Positions 8,601 to 11,812 of a stretch of 11,812 bases of DNA are shown here, piece after piece. The stretch covers positions 1 to 11,812 of the forward strand of contig USFX01000078.1 in NCBI GenBank assembly GCA_900553965.1. The letters run 5' to 3'. Source of the stretch: an uncultured Prevotella sp. Its GTDB lineage: Bacteria > Bacteroidota > Bacteroidia > Bacteroidales > Bacteroidaceae. Position numbers and translations under genes: made by a program. Within the stretch, counting starts at the first letter, position 1. The number at the start of each line of letters is the position of its first letter. The notes under the pieces were generated by a model, which had not been told where the DNA came from, did no database searches, and saw nothing but the letters and a program-made list of their open reading frames with translations.

Positions 8601-8670
8601 ATCCCAAAACGTTATTCACATCTTGCACTAAGGAAATGTTTGCCGAAGAAGTCGAATATGAATATTGCAC
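2650..8670 (-). CDS. Giant multi-domain surface protein (Ig-like and choice-of-anchor J repeats), 5'-truncated
   Basis: At least 2006 residues are visible. Counting from the GTG at 8670, residues 1-68 look like part of an Ig-like domain. Seven Big_2-like Ig domains follow (near 69-145, 316-392, 394-479, 802-881, 1049-1129, 1292-1374 and 1541-1621), recognisable by VATVDxxTGEVTLVGPG. Six choice-of-anchor J (cleaved-adhesin/MAM-like) domains lie near 149-309, 482-636, 643-794, 887-1044, 1132-1289 and 1379-1538, each running from LPYxESF through ESWLVSPVI and ATLWVRE to AGTWxIRNV. A beta-trefoil or lectin-like domain (about 1624-1776) is typical of Bacteroidales surface proteins. A beta-rich region follows, then a tail (IYNMAGQRV...GIYFVNGKKVVVK) like a type A sorting signal for type IX secretion. 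The protein is probably exported and adhesive or glycan-binding. No signal peptide is present: in-frame coding continues past 8670 (ending in PEDAYTD just before it) with no ATG before a stop at 8782-8784, so the GTG is not a real start and the 5' end is missing. Confidence 0.85.
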   Translation of the reverse strand: MQYSYSTSSANISLVQDVNNVLGYGEGRIYICNSNSGREGGTIIITAELLNGEEVVASDSYTVNIIIDFGFSEVSATATLGKPFTAPTLTNIYGTSVTYSVGNTQIATIDEKTGEVTPVSQGYTTVFAVLDADNSITASYSLAVNYPSVSLPYNESFAEGKGEFNITNKNLGDGLTDVWAHDGGNQCMTATADGNNKTSESWLVSPSIYIYYNGTDKTYLTFEQAVDNGFGDIAGEATLWVREIGGEWQNVAIAYPEAPADGSLSGFGAQAIDLTAYFSDGYEHAIQFAFKYTSSADVAGTWSVRNVSAETKQKTFAFSPEEVTAFMGDEFTAPTLINGYGGTVMYSSSDESVATVDATTGEVTIVGLGWTNICAELEGEIFKSACYLLSVEAKEKIFAFASEEAEATLGEEFTPPTLINDYEGYEVRYRSRSTSIAKVDAATGEVTLVNRGTTFIYAALYDGDNQIREISYRLTVSGYPVVPLPYIENFDANIGQFTRESVKLAGNISGVWAYNRYDHVMRAAPYASEDKQAVVMEQWLISPVINAETDESTLFLSFDQAINKEFGDIDNEATLWVREAGGEWNQLAISHPAVEAGFKRQAVNLSAYVGKKIQIGFKYMGSAAAGGIWDIKNVQVSGNPSADLPYVESFAAGNGLFVVDNVTLGDGLSDVWTYEENLSCMKATSHVDGVGKVAESWLISPVINAETDSELLILSFAQGININFADVEAEATLWVREENGEWGQLPIEYPQAGDGFRKQMVDLSAYIGKRMQIAFRYTGSEESAGTWGIKDVLVMGANPEELEIFAFTAEEVKATVGKEFDAPKLINTLDGTVTYFSDDEDVATVDEKTGEVTLVGPGETAIIAKLEGVEPQGAYYMLTVTDPSSVALPYGESFEWDNGRFTIDNVTLGDGLTDVWTHDDDNQSMKATATVDGVSVASESWLVSPVITKSSHYNSLSLTFDQAIDGGFGSVETEATLWAREENGEWEQVAIAYPSTSSADAAEFESLKVDLSKYAGQRMQIAFRYTSSALAAGTWRIRNVSVEAFNESKIFAFSNPEVMVIFGEGTLTPPALRNDFEGTVTYFSSNADVATVDRNTGEVTLVGPGETRIQAILDGETYRSTSYTLTVIDPASVGLPYEESFAGDMGRFTIDNVMLGDGLTDVWTHDGDNQCMKATATVDGVSMASESWLVSPVINKSSYNNSLSLSFDQTVDNGFGDAGTEATLWVRDVDGDGEWEQVAIVYPSEASDFESQTADISKYAGRRIQIAFKYTSSAEAAGTWSIRNVSVKGYNRIFAFVKSEVEVTMGDVVTHPALVNEYEGGTISYSSSDTDVAVIDEETGVVRLVGPGQTSIIATLHGDEDVWNSASYVLTVNDPFMVGLPYEESFAWGVGRFTVDNVTLGDGLTDVWTYDGGNMNMKATATVDGVAKASESWLVSPVISKVYGDKKITLTFEQAVDNGFGDIDAEATLWAREDGGEWEQMAIVHPAAPADGGFSGFEGQKVNLSAYVGKSFQIAFRYTSSEDAAGTWRVRNIKVEKAPKKFAFNESAVKTVIGREFTSPTLVNDYAEGFETYYSNNNDVAMVDYKTGEVTLVGPGTTEIGAILRVGDIYRSASYTITVTGEPLAYYKKVTSADGLTAGATYVILNEAGSKAMALVGSGNSASVVGVASVNASSETCRVSGFAGIVIEQKADGGYALRNRNGYVGCNAEDGFATEAGDASEAGLQWTIGFTAQGDAEIRNVASADRYIRFDATESVFRPYTSGEGAAVQLYKKVLDANGSGTYVNFRAVGNDGMFYATFSCPDGNVVFPDDVEVKTVTVSDSKMTLKDVEKSWYVKDGDYSILSHGSYVPKGSGVLLRSTQETVPYYSVSEENSGMALDADNMLRGVNGDGLFEAEEGYRYYKLAYDDYDKKTDLGFYYGAPDGGPFEMRMGLAYLAVPESALSQTSEAAPAHFVFGGDGDVTTIRDIEAEGNAKEPVIYNMAGQRVEAIGQPGIYFVNGKKVVVK
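4060..6265 (-). repeat. Three tandem Ig plus choice-of-anchor J coding modules of about 740 bp
   Basis: Within the giant gene, the IFAF codons that open each module lie at about 6261, 5522 and 4794, and the next module starts near 4050. The period is therefore roughly 730-743 bases. Stretches are nearly identical in DNA between units, for example the segments encoding LGDGLTDVW, SESWLVSPV and LVGPG. The units to the left of this block in protein order are more diverged and irregular. Such near-identical tandem units can gain or lose copies by recombination, and they can also mislead short-read assembly. Confidence 0.8.
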
Positions 8671-9551
8671 ATCTGTATAAGCATCTTCAGGATATGTGCA
8701 AATCAGGTCTTGAAGGAAATGATATGTATATAGTACCCAGTAGCGGAAGTAACCTTCTGGGCGGTTCGATGCATGCTCTAATCAACGGCCAGCCCATCAG
8801 TACATTTTATATGCTGAAGATGGAAGGCATCTACCAGCGTGACGACGAAGTGCCTGCGAAACTTTACGCTAAAGGCGTACGTGCCGGTGACGTGAAATAT
8901 TTCGATTATAACGAAGACGGCGACATTTCCGATGCCGACCGGATGAACGTAGGAAAAGCTATCCCTGACTTTTACGGAGGTATCACTTCCAACTTTTCTT
9001 ACAAAGGTTTTGACCTGTCTCTGTTTGGACAATTCTCCGTAGGCGGCAAAGTGATGTCGGCATGGCGGGGAGTGAATGGCTCCGAAGGTACCGACCATTT
9101 GGGACTCGCACTGTCGAATGTTAAAGTAAGCGACCGAGGCGAATCTGTGGAACAATATTTTAATGTAAGCAAAGAAGTGGCCAACGGATACTGGCGCGGA
9201 GAAGGAACAAGCAACACAATCCCCCGTCCTGTACGAATCGGAGTGCATACCGGATACGATTATGACTACAACGTACAGACCTCAACACGTTATCTGGAAG
9301 ACGCTTCCTACTTTAAACTGAAAACAGTGACTTTGGGTTACACCTTGCCGGAATCGGTTGTCAGGAAACTCCGAGTGAACTCATTAAGAGTCTACGTTTC
9401 GGCAGATAATCTGCTGACTCTCACCAAGTATTCCGGTTATGATCCCGAAACATCATTCTCCGGCAGTCCGGGCGATTCAAATTATGGTGTTGACTTCGGT
9501 CTGCAACCTGTATTGAGAACATTTATTTTTGGTCTGAATCTAAACTTTTAA
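8640..9551 (+). CDS. SusC/RagA-type TonB-dependent receptor, C-terminal part only
   Basis: The frame matches the last quarter or so of a SusC-family outer-membrane receptor (family members are usually near 1000 residues). Hallmarks are GDVKYFDYNEDGDISDADR (a conserved barrel loop), IPDFYGGITSNFSYKGFDLS, RYLEDASYFKLKTVTLGYTLP, LRVYVSADNLLTLTKYSGYDPE and the final aromatic strand ending LNLNF. The signal peptide, carboxypeptidase-like domain, plug and most of the barrel are absent. Family resemblance begins only near 8712 (EGNDMYIVPS). The first 24 or so codons from the TTG at 8640 are antisense to the giant surface gene and are not SusC-like, so this start is artificial. SusD follows 12 bases after the stop, as in normal sus-type operons. 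In an intact cell the protein would import oligosaccharides or peptides with TonB energy; as it stands here, the gene is truncated. Confidence 0.85.
   Translation: MPKKSNMNIAHLYKHLQDMCKSGLEGNDMYIVPSSGSNLLGGSMHALINGQPISTFYMLKMEGIYQRDDEVPAKLYAKGVRAGDVKYFDYNEDGDISDADRMNVGKAIPDFYGGITSNFSYKGFDLSLFGQFSVGGKVMSAWRGVNGSEGTDHLGLALSNVKVSDRGESVEQYFNVSKEVANGYWRGEGTSNTIPRPVRIGVHTGYDYDYNVQTSTRYLEDASYFKLKTVTLGYTLPESVVRKLRVNSLRVYVSADNLLTLTKYSGYDPETSFSGSPGDSNYGVDFGLQPVLRTFIFGLNLNF
8672..8725. other. Breakpoint joining two truncated genes head-to-head
   Basis: On the minus strand, plausible coding for the giant protein runs up to about 8700 and then turns into nonsense residues, ending at a stop at 8782-8784. 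On the + strand, SusC-like coding begins at about 8712. Neither gene has a start codon, signal peptide or promoter here. No transposase, terminal repeat or tRNA is visible. A 7-base direct repeat, GATATGT (8691-8697 and 8721-8727), brackets the likely join but may be chance. Confidence 0.7.
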
Positions 9552-9563
9552 AAACATAGATGT

Positions 9564-10910
9564 ATGAAACGATACTATACTATAATCAACTATTTGCTAT
9601 GTAGCATTTGCCTTTTGTGGATGACGGGTTGTTCAGGTATACTGGACGATATGCGGCCTAAAGATCAGATACCTCAAGATATGTTGAGCGAATCCGATTT
9701 GGAAAAGTTATTGAATGGAGTATATGCCGAAATGGAAGAACTGATATTCAAGTTCTATATGGACGGTGACGTAAAGGGTGAGAATTTCAAGGCAGGTCCC
9801 GGATTTTCCATGAACGACCCCATGTTGATGGCTCCTAGTTCTAAAGAAGTTTTGAGCCAGTGGCAGAAATGTTTCACAGCCTTGAAGCAAGTAAATTTCT
9901 TGGTTGAAACATACGAAGCGTCATCTAATAAAGAGAGTCAGGTTGTGAAGCAGACAGGAGGGACCGGATACTACTTCAGAGCTTTGATTTATTATCATCT
10001 GGTCACTCGCTGGGGAGGAGTTCCTATCTTGCGTAAGCGCACTTACGACGTCGTTCCCATTTCCCCCGAAACCGAAGTGTGGAGTTTTATAAAAGAAGAC
10101 TTGGCTAAAGCGGAAGGATTACTGTCTGCTTTCACCGATCGTTTTTATGTGTCTCTTAGTGCTTGCGATGCGCTTCAAGCCAAAGTATGTTTGTCCTTGA
10201 AAGACTATACAAATGCGGCAGCTTATGCCGACAAAGTGATTACAAAATCAAATTTCGCATTGAGTACTACATCAGTTGAGTATGCCCAGGCGTTTGTCTC
10301 TAATAGCAGTAGCAAAGAACTGGTCTTTGCGTTAGCCAACAAGCGTAGTACAAGTTTGCTGTTATTTTACCAAACGGTCAATGACATTGATCCGACTTGG
10401 GATTACTCTCCTTCTACCGAATGTTACAGCCATCTTTATGATGATACCGCCGTAAAGTCAAAGGATATACGGGCAAAGGCAGTATTTGGTGCAGATAATA
10501 GCCGTATTATTAAATTCCCGAATGGAAGTACCGGTCAGTTTGTTACCAATGAACAACCGTCACAAACCCCGATTGTGGTTACCCGTGTGGCGGAAATGTA
10601 TCTGATTAAAGCGGAAGCATTGGGAGCAGTCAATGGGTTGGCTACATTAAAAGAATTTATGAACAAACGCTACGCAACCGTCTTGTTGCCTTCAAATATG
10701 ACTGATATAGAGTTTCAGAATCAAATACTTGATGAGCGTCACCGCGAGTTGTATGCAGAAGGTCAACGATGGTATGATTTGAAGCGAACCAACCGTTTGG
10801 ACTTGTTTTCTTCCTTGAACGGTAGAAACTATCTGATGTATTATCCTGTTCCCCAGTCGGAACGCGATTTGGCGGGAGAGGAAAATTACCCTCAAAATGA
10901 AGGCTATTAA
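9564..10910 (+). CDS. SusD/RagB family nutrient-binding outer-membrane lipoprotein
   Basis: This 448-residue SusD-like protein has a lipoprotein signal: basic start MKRYY, a hydrophobic stretch, and lipobox WMTGC with Cys23 as the lipidation site. The N-terminus shows the family's start (SGILDDMRPKDQIP, then an LLNGVYAEMEEL helix). The middle carries the TPR-like part, including TGGTGYYFRALIYYHLVTRWGGVPI. The C-terminal SusD signature LDERHRELYAEGQRWYDLKR starts at residue 389, and the protein ends YPVPQSERDLAGEENYPQNEGY, as the family does. It is somewhat shorter than the common 500-600 residues but has both conserved ends, so it looks complete. It sits 12 bases after the SusC end and 21 bases before the next lipoprotein, in one operon. 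SusD caps the SusC barrel on the cell surface and holds the ligand; which ligand cannot be told from the sequence. Confidence 0.95.
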   Translation: MKRYYTIINYLLCSICLLWMTGCSGILDDMRPKDQIPQDMLSESDLEKLLNGVYAEMEELIFKFYMDGDVKGENFKAGPGFSMNDPMLMAPSSKEVLSQWQKCFTALKQVNFLVETYEASSNKESQVVKQTGGTGYYFRALIYYHLVTRWGGVPILRKRTYDVVPISPETEVWSFIKEDLAKAEGLLSAFTDRFYVSLSACDALQAKVCLSLKDYTNAAAYADKVITKSNFALSTTSVEYAQAFVSNSSSKELVFALANKRSTSLLLFYQTVNDIDPTWDYSPSTECYSHLYDDTAVKSKDIRAKAVFGADNSRIIKFPNGSTGQFVTNEQPSQTPIVVTRVAEMYLIKAEALGAVNGLATLKEFMNKRYATVLLPSNMTDIEFQNQILDERHRELYAEGQRWYDLKRTNRLDLFSSLNGRNYLMYYPVPQSERDLAGEENYPQNEGY

Positions 10911-10931
10911 TTATCTTAGAAAGAACAAAGT

Positions 10932-11812
10932 ATGAAGAATATAAGAATAGTAACAACGTTTTTTATCTGCTTGCTGCTACTTTCAGCATGCTCGGATGAT
11001 TGGAAAGAAAATGCGCTGACAGCTAAATTTACTTTTGACAAGACAACCTACTATGTAGGCGAAGAAGTCAGTATCACGAATGAGACAGTAGGCGGAGAAG
11101 GTAATTATACCTGCCAATGGGATTTAGGGAATGGAGAGACTTCAACAGAAGTTGCTCCTAAAGTGACTTACGAAACGAATGGAGCATATACAGTGACTTT
11201 GCATGTGAAAGACAGTAAAGGAAATTATGCAATGGCTCATAAATTATTGACGATTGAAGCTGAACCTCTGCCCGAAGTCGGCAATGTGAAACTGAAATGG
11301 GTAGGTGCCCACGTGTTGGGCGAAATACGTTCTACGGCTCCGGCAGTCAGTGATGATAATAATGTATATATGACTTCCAATGACCATTATTTGCGGAAAT
11401 TTTCAGCCGCTACCGGTGAACAATTGTGGGAGTTCGACTTATGGACATCGGCTGACGGTGATTCTCCGTCCGGTAATACGCATACCACTCCGAGCATTGA
11501 TACGGACGGTACTGTGTATGTAGGAACAGGCGACACAAGTGGCAAAATAGGGCGCGTATATGCCATCAATCCCGATGGAACAAAGAAATGGGTCGTTGCC
11601 GGAGATGCTGAAAAAGGATTTTGGAATAAAGGACAGGCTTCAAAGCCTCGTATTAATTATCTGACTTGTGCGATTGGAGAGAATCATATCTATATGGGTA
11701 ACGGCGGCTCTACGGGATCTGTGCTTGCTGTCGATAAGAATACCGGTTACAGAGTAGGTTATGTGGCAAACGCAGACAATTCCGGAGGCCCGTCGGGGGG
11801 GGTATCTGCCGG
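10932..11812 (+). CDS. PKD-domain lipoprotein with PQQ-like beta-propeller repeats (3' end outside window)
   Basis: The frame opens at the ATG at 10932 and stays open to the window end, giving 293 complete codons. A lipoprotein signal is clear: MKNIRI, a hydrophobic run, lipobox LLSAC with Cys20, followed by SDD, an acidic +2/+3 pattern that suits surface export in Bacteroidetes. Residues of about 29-110 form a PKD domain (YYVGEEVSITNET, CQWDLGNGE, YETNGAYTVTLHVKD). From about 118 there are propeller-like repeats such as LKWVG, APAVSDDNNVYMTS, LRKFSAATGEQLWEF, TPSIDTDGTVYVGTGD, RVYAINPDGTKKWVV and VLAVDKNTG, typical of PQQ-like or outer-membrane-assembly-type blades. It lies 21 bases after SusD, the usual place for a surface glycan-binding protein of the SusE/SusF kind. 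A role in ligand binding is therefore likely but inferred. No quinoprotein catalytic site can be judged from this fragment. Confidence 0.85.
   Translation, partial: MKNIRIVTTFFICLLLLSACSDDWKENALTAKFTFDKTTYYVGEEVSITNETVGGEGNYTCQWDLGNGETSTEVAPKVTYETNGAYTVTLHVKDSKGNYAMAHKLLTIEAEPLPEVGNVKLKWVGAHVLGEIRSTAPAVSDDNNVYMTSNDHYLRKFSAATGEQLWEFDLWTSADGDSPSGNTHTTPSIDTDGTVYVGTGDTSGKIGRVYAINPDGTKKWVVAGDAEKGFWNKGQASKPRINYLTCAIGENHIYMGNGGSTGSVLAVDKNTGYRVGYVANADNSGGPSGGVSA

Noticed and set aside
8600..8800. Insertion sequence or integrative element at the SusC join
   Set aside because: No transposase or integrase gene, terminal inverted repeats or convincing target-site duplication is visible; only a 7-base direct repeat of doubtful meaning.

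Overview
The window looks like DNA from the order Bacteroidales (Bacteroidota). The support is a Bacteroides-type promoter (TTTG, then TAnnTTTG 20 bases on), a SusC/SusD outer-membrane nutrient-uptake pair followed by a PKD-domain lipoprotein, and a giant surface protein whose C-terminal tail resembles a type IX secretion sorting signal. Genus cannot be fixed from the sequence alone.

Layout. Bases 1-36 may be the last codons of a gene lying to the left, followed by an AT-rich hairpin (55-81) and about 310 bases with no recognisable gene. A promoter at 395-426 drives a two-gene operon on the + strand: an SMC/RecF-like AAA ATPase (452-1615) and a Toprim-like DUF4276-type protein (1628-2278). 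The pair resembles ATPase-plus-Toprim phage-defence modules such as OLD and PARIS, but matches no named system that I can recognise. Two strong hairpins (2279-2349 and 2381-2427) then separate it from a convergent minus-strand unit. That unit holds a very large repetitive surface protein (2650-8670, at least 2006 residues, built from Ig-like and choice-of-anchor J modules) and, 43 bases downstream of it, a 59-residue small protein (2427-2606).

At about 8700 the sequence changes abruptly. The giant gene loses its 5' end, and the + strand picks up in the middle of a SusC-type TonB-dependent receptor, of which only the C-terminal barrel is present (to 9551). Two unrelated genes are therefore cut head-to-head at one point, and base composition shifts there as well. 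This is either an assembly chimera or a real rearrangement breakpoint. To its right lies a normal polysaccharide-utilisation-type operon: SusC end, a SusD-like lipoprotein (9564-10910), and a PKD plus PQQ-like propeller lipoprotein (10932 to the window end, incomplete).

How the genes work together. SusC forms the barrel, SusD is the lipoprotein lid that captures ligand, and the PKD/PQQ lipoprotein sits where accessory surface glycan-binding proteins usually lie. No enzyme or regulator of that locus is in view, so its substrate cannot be named. The ATPase/Toprim pair is independent of it and probably acts in the cytoplasm.
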